From positions 1 through 26,952 of the forward strand of contig JAWUWD010000095.1 of NCBI GenBank assembly GCA_034112085.1: 26,952 bases of DNA, read 5' to 3'. A program made the position numbers and the translations under genes. Positions 7,224 to 16,148 of this stretch are shown here, one piece after another (position 1 is the first letter of the stretch; each line of letters begins with the position of its first letter). The DNA is from JAWUWD01 sp034112085. GTDB taxonomy: Bacteria > Bacteroidota > Bacteroidia > Cytophagales > Cyclobacteriaceae. The notes below the pieces were generated by a model that did no database searches, was not told where the DNA came from, and saw only the letters and a program-made list of their open reading frames with translations.

Positions 7224-8311
7224 TGAAAAAAGTATTATTTATTGATAGAGACGGCACATTAGTCATAGAACCACCGGTTGACTATCAACTAGACAGCTTA
7301 GAAAAACTAGAGTTTTTCCCAGGTGTTTTTCAAGGTTTATCAAAAATTGTTAATGAATTGGATTATGAGCTTGTCATGGTCACCAATCAAGATGGGTTGG
7401 GGACTGATTCATTTCCCGAAGAGACTTTTTGGCCTGCACAATACAAGATTATTCAAGCATTCAAAAATGAAGGCATTGAATTCTCAGAAGTGCTAATAGA
7501 CAAGTCGTTTCCTGAAGAAAATGCACCAACTCGCAAGCCAAGAACTGGTCTCATGCAAAAGTATATTCATGGGGATTACGATTTGGCTAACTCATTGGTC
7601 ATTGGTGATCGAGCAACTGATATAGAATTGGCTAAAAATCTCAAATGCCAGAGTATATTTATTGGAGACAACCATGACGATGCGATGCTTTCAACCACAA
7701 ACTGGAACGAAATCTATCAATATCTCAAATCAACACCACGGACTGCCAAAGTCAATCGTGTCACTAAAGAAACTAATATTTCTGTAGAAGTAAATCTTGA
7801 TGGAAATGGGAAAAATGAACTTTCTACTGGTTTAGGATTCTTTGATCACATGTTAGAGCAAATCGCCAAACATGGAAATATAGACCTTTTCGTAAATGTA
7901 GAAGGTGATTTAGAAATTGACGAACACCACACCATTGAAGATCTAGCTATTAGCTTAGGAGAAGCATTCGTCAAGGCCCTTGGCGCCAAAAAGGCTATAG
8001 AACGTTATGGCTTTTTATTACCTATGGACGATTGCCTTGCACAAGTCGGGATCGACTTTGGAGGAAGACCTTGGCTCGTGTGGGAAGCAGACTTCAAGCG
8101 TGAAATGATTGGCGAAATGCCTTCTGAAATGTTCATGCACTTTTTCAAATCCTTCAGTGATGCTGCCAAGTGCAACTTGAATATAAAGGCTGAAGGAGAA
8201 AATGAGCACCATAAAATTGAGGCCATATTCAAAGCATTTGCAAAAGCCATAAAAATGGCGGTGAGCAAAACCGAAAACTATTCTATTCCAAGTACAAAAG
8301 GAACGATATGA
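7223..8311 (+). CDS. hisB: Bifunctional histidinol-phosphatase / imidazoleglycerol-phosphate dehydratase
   Basis: A fusion of two enzymes. Residues 1-165 are a HAD-family histidinol-phosphate phosphatase with the nucleophile motif FIDRDGTL, motif II VTNQDG and motif IV IGDRATDIELA. Residues 170-362 are imidazoleglycerol-phosphate dehydratase, with metal-binding clusters FFDHMLEQIAKHG, DEHHTIEDLAI and ENEHHKIEAIFKAF plus GIDFGGRPWLVW. It therefore supplies two non-adjacent steps of the pathway, as in enterobacteria. The loop that in E. coli HisB holds a structural Zn with Cys/His ligands here reads IDKSFPEENAPTRKPRTG, with no Cys or His, so that Zn site is absent. It overlaps hisC by one base and hisH by four (ATGA). 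Confidence 0.97.
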   Translation: MKKVLFIDRDGTLVIEPPVDYQLDSLEKLEFFPGVFQGLSKIVNELDYELVMVTNQDGLGTDSFPEETFWPAQYKIIQAFKNEGIEFSEVLIDKSFPEENAPTRKPRTGLMQKYIHGDYDLANSLVIGDRATDIELAKNLKCQSIFIGDNHDDAMLSTTNWNEIYQYLKSTPRTAKVNRVTKETNISVEVNLDGNGKNELSTGLGFFDHMLEQIAKHGNIDLFVNVEGDLEIDEHHTIEDLAISLGEAFVKALGAKKAIERYGFLLPMDDCLAQVGIDFGGRPWLVWEADFKREMIGEMPSEMFMHFFKSFSDAAKCNLNIKAEGENEHHKIEAIFKAFAKAIKMAVSKTENYSIPSTKGTI

Positions 8312-8886
8312 TAGCCATTATAGATTACAATGCTGGCAATATCAGTTCGGTGCAAAATGCACTAACTCGATTGGGATATGATTCGATTATCACACGTGAT
8401 AAAAATGAGATTTTGGCTGCTGAGAAAGTAATTCTTCCTGGAGTAGGTGAAGCTAGCTCTGCCATGAAGTATTTGAAGGAATATGAATTGGATACATTAA
8501 TCAAGGAACTGAAGCAGCCATTTTTGGGCATCTGCCTGGGTATGCAGTTGATGTGTCAATCCAGTGAAGAAGGCAATACATCATGCCTAGGAATCTTCGA
8601 TGCGAAAGTATTATTGTTTCCTCCCACGGAGAAAGTGCCTCATATGGGATGGAATGATCTGACCTCACTGAAAGGTGAATTGTTAGACAAAGTCAACCCT
8701 ATTGAAGATGTATATTTTGTTCACAGTTACTATGTGGAGTTATCTGAAGAGACTTGTGCCCAATGTGACTACATTTTGCCATTCAGCGCTGCATTACAAA
8801 AAGATAATTTTTACGCTACTCAATTTCACCCAGAAAAATCAGCGGATGTCGGTGAACAAATACTTACAAATTTTTTAGAATTATGA
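8308..8886 (+). CDS. hisH: Imidazole glycerol phosphate synthase, glutamine amidotransferase subunit
   Basis: Glutaminase subunit that makes ammonia from glutamine and channels it to HisF. A triad class I amidotransferase of 192 residues: Cys76 in FLGICLGMQLM, with His174 and Glu176 in TQFHPEKS. MIAIIDYNAGNISSVQNAL is the typical HisH start, and KVPHMGWND and VYFVHSYYV are family signatures. It overlaps hisB and hisA by four bases each (ATGA), consistent with coupled translation of stoichiometric subunits; hisA separates it from its partner hisF. Confidence 0.97.
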   Translation: MIAIIDYNAGNISSVQNALTRLGYDSIITRDKNEILAAEKVILPGVGEASSAMKYLKEYELDTLIKELKQPFLGICLGMQLMCQSSEEGNTSCLGIFDAKVLLFPPTEKVPHMGWNDLTSLKGELLDKVNPIEDVYFVHSYYVELSEETCAQCDYILPFSAALQKDNFYATQFHPEKSADVGEQILTNFLEL

Positions 8887-9596
8887 GAATAATACCTGCA
8901 ATCGACATCATTGATGGCAAGTGCGTTCGGCTTTCCAAAGGAGACTATAATACTAAGAAAGTATATAGTGAGAACCCTTTAGAAATGGCCAAATCTTTTG
9001 AAGACAATGGTATTCAATATCTACATCTCGTAGATTTAGATGGCGCCAAATCCAAACAAATTGTCAATAGCAAAGTCCTAGAATCTATCACGTCAAACAC
9101 CAATCTCAAAGTGGATTTTGGAGGTGGTCTAAAATCTGATAAAGACGTGGAGATCGCGTTTGAGTGTGGAGCTAGTCAAATTACTGGAGGAAGTATAGCC
9201 GCAAACAATCCAGAAGTCTTCAAAAAATGGATCAAAAAGTATGGCGCTAATAAAATCATTCTGGGAGCAGATTGTCATCACCGTAAAATTGCCACCAATG
9301 GCTGGTTGAAAGCTTCTGAGTTGGATGTCCTCGATTTTATTAAGTCTTATGAACTGCAAGGCATAAAATCAGTAATCTGCACAGATATCGAGAAAGATGG
9401 CATGCTACAGGGAGCTTCCAATGAATTGTATCAGGAGATCATTGAGCATACTTCTGTAGACCTAATCGCCAGTGGTGGTGTATCAAGCTTGGCTGATTTA
9501 CACCAACTCAAATCCCTTAAATGTGAAGGGGTGATTCTTGGAAAAGCCATTTATGAAGGAAAAATCTCTCTTAAAGAACTTCAAGACTTATGTTGA
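8883..9596 (+). CDS. hisA: ProFAR isomerase (phosphoribosylformimino-AICAR-phosphate isomerase)
   Basis: A (beta/alpha)8 barrel that performs the Amadori rearrangement of ProFAR to PRFAR. The 237-residue protein starts MRIIPAIDIIDGKCVRLSKGDY, where the first Asp of AIDIIDG is the catalytic Asp. The second catalytic Asp is in ICTDIEKDGM. Phosphate-binding segments are DFGGGLKSDKDV and LIASGGVSSLADL, one in each half barrel. It overlaps the end of hisH by four bases and the start of hisF by seven. HisA and HisF are related proteins of the same fold; HisA is told apart by the ICTDIEKDGM motif and the shorter N-terminus. Confidence 0.96.
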   Translation: MRIIPAIDIIDGKCVRLSKGDYNTKKVYSENPLEMAKSFEDNGIQYLHLVDLDGAKSKQIVNSKVLESITSNTNLKVDFGGGLKSDKDVEIAFECGASQITGGSIAANNPEVFKKWIKKYGANKIILGADCHHRKIATNGWLKASELDVLDFIKSYELQGIKSVICTDIEKDGMLQGASNELYQEIIEHTSVDLIASGGVSSLADLHQLKSLKCEGVILGKAIYEGKISLKELQDLC

Positions 9597-10345
9597 AAAA
9601 AAGAATAATACCGTGTCTGGACATCAAAGATGGACGGACGGTCAAGGGAATAAATTTTGTTGGACTCCAAGATGCAGGAGACCCTATTGAGTTGGCTAAA
9701 AAATATGTACAACAACGTGCAGATGAATTAGTATTTCTCGATATCACAGCCACGATAGAAGGGCGGTCAACCCTCATTGAATTGGTCAAAAAAATTGCCA
9801 AGGAAATAAATATCCCTTTTACTGTAGGTGGTGGAATAAACTCCCTAGAAGATGCCACTAAGCTAATAAAAGCAGGAGCAGATAAAGTGAGCATAAATTC
9901 TTCAGCGGTCAAAAACCCGTTCCTCATTCAAGAAATAGCGGAGAAATTGGGTTCTCAATGTGTAGTTGTGGCAATAGATACCAAATTCATTGATAACGAA
10001 TGGGTGGTGTTCATACATGGTGGAAGGACGATCACTGAACTCAAAACATTGGATTGGGTGAAACAGGTAGAAGCTTTGGGAGCCGGTGAAATATTGCTCA
10101 CTTCTATGAATAACGATGGTACCAAAAGTGGCTTTGCGTTGGACATCACTCATAAGGTGAGTGATGCTATTAACATTCCAGTGATAGCTTCTGGAGGAGC
10201 AGGTTCAAAGGAACACTTCACAGAATTGTTCACCAAGACCACTAGTAGTGCCGGATTGGCGGCAAGTATTTTTCACTTTGGAGAAATCCCCATACCAGTA
10301 CTCAAACAATATTTAATCGATCAAAAAATATCAATTAGACCATAA
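9590..10345 (+). CDS. hisF: Imidazole glycerol phosphate synthase, cyclase subunit
   Basis: Barrel subunit that uses ammonia from HisH to turn PRFAR into imidazole glycerol phosphate and AICAR. The 251 residues begin LKKRIIPCLDIKDGRTVKGINF, with catalytic Asp in CLDIKDG; the second catalytic Asp is in VVVAIDTKF. Other hallmarks are VFLDITATIEGR, FTVGGGINSLEDA, ADKVSINSSAV, EILLTSMNNDGTKSGFALD and IASGGAG. The ATG lies inside the end of hisA (7-base overlap). The AICAR it releases feeds purine synthesis. Confidence 0.97.
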   Translation: MLKKRIIPCLDIKDGRTVKGINFVGLQDAGDPIELAKKYVQQRADELVFLDITATIEGRSTLIELVKKIAKEINIPFTVGGGINSLEDATKLIKAGADKVSINSSAVKNPFLIQEIAEKLGSQCVVVAIDTKFIDNEWVVFIHGGRTITELKTLDWVKQVEALGAGEILLTSMNNDGTKSGFALDITHKVSDAINIPVIASGGAGSKEHFTELFTKTTSSAGLAASIFHFGEIPIPVLKQYLIDQKISIRP

Positions 10346-10349
10346 TATC

Positions 10350-10940
10350 ATGACCATAGATTTTACAAAAGGCGATGGCTTAGTGCCAGTGATCATTCAA
10401 AATACAAACACCTTACAAGTATTGATGCTTGGGTACATGAATGACGAAGCATTTCAGAAGACTCAAAATGAAAACAGAGTAACATTTTATAGTCGTAGCA
10501 AAAAAAGACTCTGGACTAAAGGAGAAGCATCAGGTAATTTTTTAACAGTCAATGACATTCAAATAGACTGCGATAGCGACACTATTCTTATCAAAGCCAT
10601 ACCACAAGGCCCTACTTGTCACACTGGTGCTACTAGCTGTTTTAATGAAGAAACGCCCAAAGGGTTCCTTTATGAATTGGAACAAACGATCAGTGATCGT
10701 ATTGACAGTGATGACGAAAACTCATACACCAATCAGCTATACAAAAGAGGCATCAATAAAGTAGCTCAAAAAGTAGGTGAAGAAGCAGTAGAACTAGTGA
10801 TCGAGGCCAAAGATGACAATGATGACCTATTCAAAAATGAAGCCGCTGACCTAATGTATCACTATTTGATACTCTTGAAAAGTAAGGGGTTTACAATGAA
10901 AGATGTAGAAGAGGTTCTACGTCAAAGAAGTAAAAAATAA
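10350..10940 (+). CDS. hisIE: Bifunctional phosphoribosyl-AMP cyclohydrolase / phosphoribosyl-ATP pyrophosphatase
   Basis: Catalyses steps 2 and 3 of the pathway. Residues 1-105 are HisI, with LMLGYMNDEAF, VTFYSRSKKRLWTKGEASGN, the acidic metal site DCDSD and the Zn-binding GPTCHTGATSCF. Residues about 112-196 are the all-alpha HisE pyrophosphohydrolase, with KVGEEAVELVIEAKD and NEAADLMYHYLILL. It is last in the operon, four bases after hisF. No convincing intrinsic terminator follows; an AT-rich 158-base gap with a 12-bp palindrome separates it from the next gene. Confidence 0.97.
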   Translation: MTIDFTKGDGLVPVIIQNTNTLQVLMLGYMNDEAFQKTQNENRVTFYSRSKKRLWTKGEASGNFLTVNDIQIDCDSDTILIKAIPQGPTCHTGATSCFNEETPKGFLYELEQTISDRIDSDDENSYTNQLYKRGINKVAQKVGEEAVELVIEAKDDNDDLFKNEAADLMYHYLILLKSKGFTMKDVEEVLRQRSKK

Positions 10941-10992
10941 TACTTAATTAAAGCCTATTACACTCATCTAGCAATATTCCTTAGAAAATATT

Positions 10993-11004
10993 TAAGTATA
11001 CTTA
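10993..11004. repeat. 12-bp perfect palindrome TAAGTATACTTA
   Basis: Lies between hisIE and the VOC gene, 95 bases before the VOC start, followed at 11009-11016 by the 8-bp palindrome TATCGATA. No T tract follows, so a terminator is unlikely. It may be an operator or chance in AT-rich DNA. Confidence 0.35.
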
Positions 11005-11098
11005 CTATTATCGATAGTTTGATAGAGGGTGAGTTTATTTAATTTTTATCTATAATAATTCTACCTTGGTCGAGTATGATAACGCTAATAGTAGAATT

Positions 11099-11455
11099 AT
11101 GCTAACTGATATTAATCCAAAATTACCCATGCGTGACAAAAATATTACGCGAGAATTTTACATAAATAAGTTGGGATTTAAACAAGTTGGAAGTGTAGAC
11201 TTTGATGGTTATTTGATGATGGAAAAAGACCAAATTCAAATTCACTTCTTTGAGTTTAAAGAACTTGACCCTAAAGAGAATTATGGGCAAGTTTATATTC
11301 GAACTGACAACATTGACAGTTTTTACCAATCATTATTGGATTACAACACAGCTATCCACCCGAATGGGCCTTTGGAAACTAAACCTTGGGGACAAAAGGA
11401 ATTTTCCGTACTCGACCCAGATAGTAATCTATTAACATTTGGTCAGAGTCTTTAG
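11099..11455 (+). CDS. VOC family protein (bleomycin-resistance/glyoxalase fold)
   Basis: A 118-residue vicinal-oxygen-chelate protein. One beta-alpha-beta-beta-beta unit starts at INPKLPMRDKNITREFYINKLGFKQV, and the second spans about 62-118, with a metal-site-like Glu/His pattern (IQIHFFEFKEL) and VLDPDSNLLTFG at the end. The closest general type is the bleomycin-binding protein group; binding of a drug or another small hydrophobic ligand is a guess. An upstream TTG at 11066 keeps the frame open, but ATG 11099 places MLTDINPKLP at the fold's usual N-terminus. PhzF follows after nine bases, so the two are probably co-transcribed. Confidence 0.85.
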   Translation: MLTDINPKLPMRDKNITREFYINKLGFKQVGSVDFDGYLMMEKDQIQIHFFEFKELDPKENYGQVYIRTDNIDSFYQSLLDYNTAIHPNGPLETKPWGQKEFSVLDPDSNLLTFGQSL

Positions 11456-11464
11456 GACAAAAAA

Positions 11465-12253
11465 ATGAAACTCGAACTATACCAAATAGACTCATTTACA
11501 GACCAAATATTTCGAGGAAATCCTGCATGCGTGGTTCCCTTAGATAGTTGGTTATCGGACGATATACTCTTGAAAATCACGAAAGAAAATGCAGTTGCGG
11601 AAACAGCTTTCTTTGTCAATAATGGAGACAAAATTCATTTAAGATGGTTTACACCTGAAATTGAGATGGATCTATGTGGACATGCTACACTCGCAACCGC
11701 TCACTGTTTAAAGACAATTCTCAACTATCCACATGACAGAATAATATTCGAAACTCTAAGCGGAGACTTGACTGTCTTAGTGGAAAATGATATTTATCAT
11801 TTAGACTTTCCTTCTCGAATGCCAGAAGTTTCAAACTTACCTGAAGTAATTAGAAAATCGTTGAACATACAGCCGACTGAAGTTCTAAAATCAAGAGACT
11901 ATGTGTTAGTTTATGAAACGGAAAAAGAAATAAAGAGTATCAAAATTGATAGGCAAATCTTGGATGAAATCAACCTTGACCCTGGAGGAGTAATCGTAAC
12001 AGCAAAAGGTGACAATTGCGATTTTGTGTCAAGATTCTTTACACCTCAAGCATCCATTTTGGAAGATCCAGTAACAGGATCAGCACATTGCTCATTAACC
12101 CCCTTTTGGGCATCGAGACTTGGGAAGAAAGATCTATCTGCAATCCAGATTTCTGAAAGAACTGGAAAACTACAATGCCAAGACAAAGGCGATAGAGTAA
12201 TTATAAGTGGGCAGGCAAAAACTTACTCAATAGGAACAATATGGACAGAGTAA
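11465..12253 (+). CDS. PhzF family isomerase-like protein
   Basis: A 262-residue member of the PhzF/diaminopimelate-epimerase-like fold, two similar halves with the active site between. Diagnostic residues are GNPACVVPL (18-26), AETAFFV with the general acid-base Glu46, EMDLCGHATLATAH in the first half, and EDPVTGSAHCSLTPFWASRLGK in the second. No phenazine genes are present, so a phenazine role is unlikely; most family members in such genomes have no known substrate. It follows the VOC gene by nine bases. A weak bulged hairpin (12285-12311) lies downstream. Confidence 0.93.
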   Translation: MKLELYQIDSFTDQIFRGNPACVVPLDSWLSDDILLKITKENAVAETAFFVNNGDKIHLRWFTPEIEMDLCGHATLATAHCLKTILNYPHDRIIFETLSGDLTVLVENDIYHLDFPSRMPEVSNLPEVIRKSLNIQPTEVLKSRDYVLVYETEKEIKSIKIDRQILDEINLDPGGVIVTAKGDNCDFVSRFFTPQASILEDPVTGSAHCSLTPFWASRLGKKDLSAIQISERTGKLQCQDKGDRVIISGQAKTYSIGTIWTE

Positions 12254-12355
12254 CAAAAATCACTAATATCAGCTATGCGTTAGTTGAGAAATTATCCCTT
12301 TCTAATTCTCATTTCCTCATATATTAATCGTTAGTTCCAAGCTACACCAAACCTC

Positions 12356-13336
12356 ATGAAAAGACCAATTATAGACATTCATTGTGATTTACTCATCTAT
12401 TTGACTCGCCATAATTCTGACTTTAATAACAAAGAAGATATAGGTTGCGCTATTCCATACTTGAAGGAAGGTAATGTTAAATTACAAGTGATGGCAATTT
12501 TCACCCCGACACAATTGAATAGTCATAAATTAGGTATTCAACAAAGTGAAATTTTTCAAAGCCTGAATGCTCAAGAAAATGAATTATATCGTTTTGAAAA
12601 GCATCATTTAGAAAATCTATCTAATAACAAGAATATTGGGATGCTAGCCTCTATAGAGAACGCATCTGCTTTCTGCGATGAGAATATAGCTCTACAGGAA
12701 GGATTTAAGAATTTGCAAACGATTATGAATAATGTGGGTAATATATTCTACATAGGCTTTACCCACCATTTAGAAAATAGATTTGGCGGAGGTAATTATA
12801 CTTCAGTTGGGTTAAAAAATGACGGAAAGGAATTAATTGAGTTTTTAGATAAAAAGAATATTGCCATTGACTTTTCGCACACAAGCGATGCTTTAGCCTA
12901 TGATATATTAAACTACATTTCTAAACATAATATTAGCGTTCCAATTATTGCAAGTCACTCTAATTACAGAACAGTTTTTGATCATCCCCGCAATTTACCT
13001 GATGAAATAGCCAAAGAAATAATTAACAGGCAAGGCTTGATCGGGGTTAACTTTGTAAGAGCCTTTGTGAATAACGAAAAACCTGAAACGCTACAAGAAC
13101 ATATTGCTCATGGTATTGAATTAGGAGCACAAGACTCCATATGTTATGGTGCAGATTACTTCTATACTAAGGATCATCCAGACCAATCAAGAATACCATT
13201 CTATTTTAAAGAACACGAAGATGCTAGCTGTTATCAGCAAATTAATGAGGTTCTTAAAGAAAAATTTGACAACGAATTTTGTGATAAAATAAGTAATAAA
13301 AATGTCACTGGTTTTATCACAAGACTCTGGAATTAG
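12356..13336 (+). CDS. M19 family membrane-dipeptidase-type metallopeptidase
   Basis: A 326-residue amidohydrolase-fold dipeptidase related to renal dipeptidase. Likely dinuclear Zn ligands are His9 and Asp11 (IIDIHCDLL), bridging Glu101 (MLASIENASAF), His175 (DFSHTSD) and His201 (IASHSNYR); the spacing fits the family. GADYFY near the C-terminus matches the substrate-contacting Asp region. There is no signal peptide, so it should act in the cytoplasm on dipeptides, possibly containing D-residues. It stands 102 bases after PhzF and converges with fdhA on the other strand, 49 bases between stops and no clear terminator. Confidence 0.9.
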   Translation: MKRPIIDIHCDLLIYLTRHNSDFNNKEDIGCAIPYLKEGNVKLQVMAIFTPTQLNSHKLGIQQSEIFQSLNAQENELYRFEKHHLENLSNNKNIGMLASIENASAFCDENIALQEGFKNLQTIMNNVGNIFYIGFTHHLENRFGGGNYTSVGLKNDGKELIEFLDKKNIAIDFSHTSDALAYDILNYISKHNISVPIIASHSNYRTVFDHPRNLPDEIAKEIINRQGLIGVNFVRAFVNNEKPETLQEHIAHGIELGAQDSICYGADYFYTKDHPDQSRIPFYFKEHEDASCYQQINEVLKEKFDNEFCDKISNKNVTGFITRLWN

Positions 13337-13385
13337 ATGAAGAAGCTTAAAGTATCCTCCTATGTAGATTGACTATAATTTCATA

Positions 13386-16112
13386 TTAAGCCTCCGTCAG
13401 ATTCTTATACTTCCCTTTACTCTTTCTGATCCTGCATGACACCACTTTGTACTCTGGGCACATGGCTTCTGAACAATGCTCATCTGAAGTGATGATATTG
13501 AGCATGATCTCTGGAAAATGAAAAGTAGAGCTTAAGATCCCTGATTTCATTTCATCTGTGATTTTGGCTTTGATATCAACTTTACCTCTTGGTGACTCAA
13601 CACAGACCATTTCTCCATCAGCGATGGCATTGGCTGTGGCATCATCTGGATGAATAAGAAGTACATCTTCTGTGAGTATATCCACATTACCCGTCCTACG
13701 AGTCATCGTACCACAATTGTAATGTTCCAACTCTCTATTGGTCGTGATGATGTATGGAAAATCTTTGGCGTTGCGCTCCACTTCTTTAGATTCTTTAAAG
13801 TCAAAATAGTGGAATTTACCTTTCCCTCTTTTGAACTCCTCGATGTGCAGCAGTTGCGTATCTTGACCTCCTTCTAACACCGGCCATTGCTTACCATTGT
13901 CACCCAATTCATCCCAAACTACTCCCTTAAAAAAAGGTACAATTTGAGAGATTTCTTTCAACATACCTTCTGCTGAATAATCATCCTGTTGATAACCCAT
14001 CCGGTTCATGACATCTACAATGATCTGTCCATCTGACTTAGTGCCTGCAATTGGTTCTACCACTTTGTTGACACGTTGTATTCTTCTCTCGCCATTTGTG
14101 AATGTTCCTTCCTTCTCAAGGAAAGAAGCTGCAGGAAGTATTACAGTAGCGTGCTTAGCCGTTTCTGTCATGAAGATCTCTTGAACTACTAAGAGATCAA
14201 GACTATCCATTGCTTTGATTACTTTATTTGTGTTTGGATCAGTTTGTACGACATCTTCACCAATGATCCACATAGCTTTGAGGTCACCTGCAATCGCTGC
14301 ATCAAACATTTCAGGGATTTTATACCCTACATGACTAGGTACTTCCTTACCATAGAAAGTATTGTATCGTTGATTCATCTCTGGATCAGTCACATCTAAA
14401 TAACCAGCGCCTTGATGAGGTTGTGCACCCATATCGGCAGCGCCTTGCACATTATTTTGACCACGGAGTGGATTCATTCCTGAACCTTTCTTACCGATGT
14501 TCCCTGTGATCATTGCTAAGTCGGCAATCAACTGAACAGTAAATGTTCCCTGCGAATGTTCCGTAACCCCTAGTCCATGAAACTCCATAGCAGCTTTAGC
14601 AGAAGCATAGGCAATACTCGCTTCCCTGACCAAATTCTTATCAACTCCCGTGATGATTTCCATCTCATCAACATCAAGTCTTAGAATTTCTTCCTTGAAC
14701 TCCTCATATCCTTCACATCTACTATCGACAAATCCTTGATCCACGACTTCTTCGGTGATAATGTAGTATAACATCATATTGAGTAGCGCCACATTCGTAC
14801 CTGGACGAAGTTGCAAGTGGTAAGTCGCATATCTTGCCAGCTCTATTCTTCTTGGATCGATCACAATACTGGTGACTCCTTTCATGAACTTCTGCTTGAT
14901 CTTGGCTCCTGTAACTGGATGTGCATCGGTGGCGTTAGCACCTATTACAATGATACAATCAGTATGTTCTATATCTTCTATCGAATTGGTAGCTGCACCA
15001 GTCCCGCACGCACGCTGCATACCCAGCGCTGTTGGTGAGTGACACACCCGAGCACAACAGTCAATATTATTCGTTCCTATAACAGCTCGAATGAACTTTT
15101 GCATGATGTAGTTCTCTTCATTAGGCGTTCTTGCAGAAGAGATTCCGGCTATGGCATCAGGTCCATTTTGCGCTTTGATCGTATTGAGTTGATCAACAAT
15201 AAAGTCGTAAGCTTCATCCCAACTAGCTTCTTGAAATTCACCATTTCGTTTGATCAATGGACTGCTCAACCGATCTGGGTGGTTATAAAATTTAAATGCA
15301 TATCGTCCTTTGAGGCAGGTATGGCCTCCATTGGCAGCTGCATCAAATGGTGCTTGAATAGAAAGAATTTCTCCATTCTTAACTGACACCTCCAAATTAC
15401 AGCCCACACCACAATAGGTACAGACAGTTCTGATCTTCTCATCAGCATTGACAGCCTTAGATTGGAATACGTCAGAAATCGCTGACGTTGGGCATGCTTG
15501 GGAACAAGCACCACAACTCACACAGTCAGACTCGTTGAAAGACTCATCAAATCCTTTGATAATTTTACTGTCAAATCCACGTCCTGCAACGCTAAGTACT
15601 AACTCGCCTTGCACTTCATCACAGGCACGAACACAACGGTAGCAGTTGATACATTTAGACATATCTGAAGTCATGTAAGGGTGACTCAGATCTTTCTCTC
15701 TATCCAGATGATTCTCACCCTTAGGATATCGTACATCCCTAATACCTACTTGGGCAGCTACATCTTGCAATTCGCAGTTACCATTCACTTCACAAGTCAA
15801 GCAGTCGAGTGGATGGTCTGTCAGAACCAGTTCTATGAGGTTTTTTCTTAGCTTTTGTATTTCTGCTGAATCAGTATAGATATGTGAATTCTCCATTACC
15901 GGAGTGTGACAAGAAGCTACAGTCTTGGTCTTACCATTTTCTTCCAAGGCCACTTCGACACTGCAAACCCTACAGGCTCCATAAGGATCAAGATTCGGTG
16001 CATCACAAAGTGTTGGAATCGACTTTTGTCCTTTGATGCGATTGACGAAAGTCAGAATAGTCTCGCTGCTCTCGTATTCAAATTCTTTACCGTTGATGTA
16101 GGCAGTTTTCAT
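13386..16112 (-). CDS. fdhA: NAD-dependent formate dehydrogenase, molybdopterin catalytic (alpha) subunit
   Basis: Oxidises formate to CO2 and passes electrons through Fe-S clusters to the NADH-forming subunit. In order: [2Fe-2S] domain (Cys36, 47, 50, 68); His-Cys3 [4Fe-4S] site (His100, Cys104, 107, 113); two ferredoxin [4Fe-4S] sites (Cys154/157/160/164 and 197/200/203/207); the proximal cluster (Cys231, 234, 238, 266); the molybdopterin body; and a dinucleotide-binding C-terminal domain (from about 790). The Mo ligand is Cys357 in CARVCHSPTALGM, so this is a Cys rather than a selenocysteine enzyme. Length is 908 from the ATG at 16112; a GTG three codons upstream is less likely. The arrangement resembles soluble FdsA-type enzymes. 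It is last in its transcription unit, 11 bases after the four-helix-bundle stop. Confidence 0.95.
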   Translation of the reverse strand: MKTAYINGKEFEYESSETILTFVNRIKGQKSIPTLCDAPNLDPYGACRVCSVEVALEENGKTKTVASCHTPVMENSHIYTDSAEIQKLRKNLIELVLTDHPLDCLTCEVNGNCELQDVAAQVGIRDVRYPKGENHLDREKDLSHPYMTSDMSKCINCYRCVRACDEVQGELVLSVAGRGFDSKIIKGFDESFNESDCVSCGACSQACPTSAISDVFQSKAVNADEKIRTVCTYCGVGCNLEVSVKNGEILSIQAPFDAAANGGHTCLKGRYAFKFYNHPDRLSSPLIKRNGEFQEASWDEAYDFIVDQLNTIKAQNGPDAIAGISSARTPNEENYIMQKFIRAVIGTNNIDCCARVCHSPTALGMQRACGTGAATNSIEDIEHTDCIIVIGANATDAHPVTGAKIKQKFMKGVTSIVIDPRRIELARYATYHLQLRPGTNVALLNMMLYYIITEEVVDQGFVDSRCEGYEEFKEEILRLDVDEMEIITGVDKNLVREASIAYASAKAAMEFHGLGVTEHSQGTFTVQLIADLAMITGNIGKKGSGMNPLRGQNNVQGAADMGAQPHQGAGYLDVTDPEMNQRYNTFYGKEVPSHVGYKIPEMFDAAIAGDLKAMWIIGEDVVQTDPNTNKVIKAMDSLDLLVVQEIFMTETAKHATVILPAASFLEKEGTFTNGERRIQRVNKVVEPIAGTKSDGQIIVDVMNRMGYQQDDYSAEGMLKEISQIVPFFKGVVWDELGDNGKQWPVLEGGQDTQLLHIEEFKRGKGKFHYFDFKESKEVERNAKDFPYIITTNRELEHYNCGTMTRRTGNVDILTEDVLLIHPDDATANAIADGEMVCVESPRGKVDIKAKITDEMKSGILSSTFHFPEIMLNIITSDEHCSEAMCPEYKVVSCRIRKSKGKYKNLTEA

Positions 16113-16120
16113 GATATTCA

Positions 16121-16148
16121 CAGTTAGTCAGTTAACAGTTCTTCAGTT
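16121..16148. repeat. Four CAGTT repeats at the 3' side of the four-helix-bundle gene
   Basis: CAGTT occurs at 16121, 16129, 16136 and 16144 (steps 8, 7, 8). The block CAGTTAGTCAGTTAACAGTT (16121-16140) is an imperfect inverted copy, 16 of 20 matches, of AACTATAAACTGAACAACTG at 16570-16589 on the other side of the gene. The repeat runs into the last codons of the gene. Confidence 0.65.

Noticed and set aside
8005..8268. 87-residue - strand ORF inside hisB
   Set aside because: Antisense to conserved dehydratase motifs, with no start context or family resemblance.
11066..11098. TTG start for the VOC protein
   Set aside because: The extra 11 residues do not match the fold and an ATG follows at the expected place.
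11465..12253. PhzF as evidence for phenazine synthesis
   Set aside because: No other phz genes are in the window and the family is widespread without phenazines.
12285..12311. Hairpin TGAGAA(A)TTA / TAATTCTCA after phzF as a terminator
   Set aside because: It has a bulge, low GC and no T tract, so it is not convincing.
15039..15386. 115-residue ORF on the + strand opposite fdhA
   Set aside because: It is antisense to a clearly coding, motif-rich part of fdhA; composition looks like a shadow frame.
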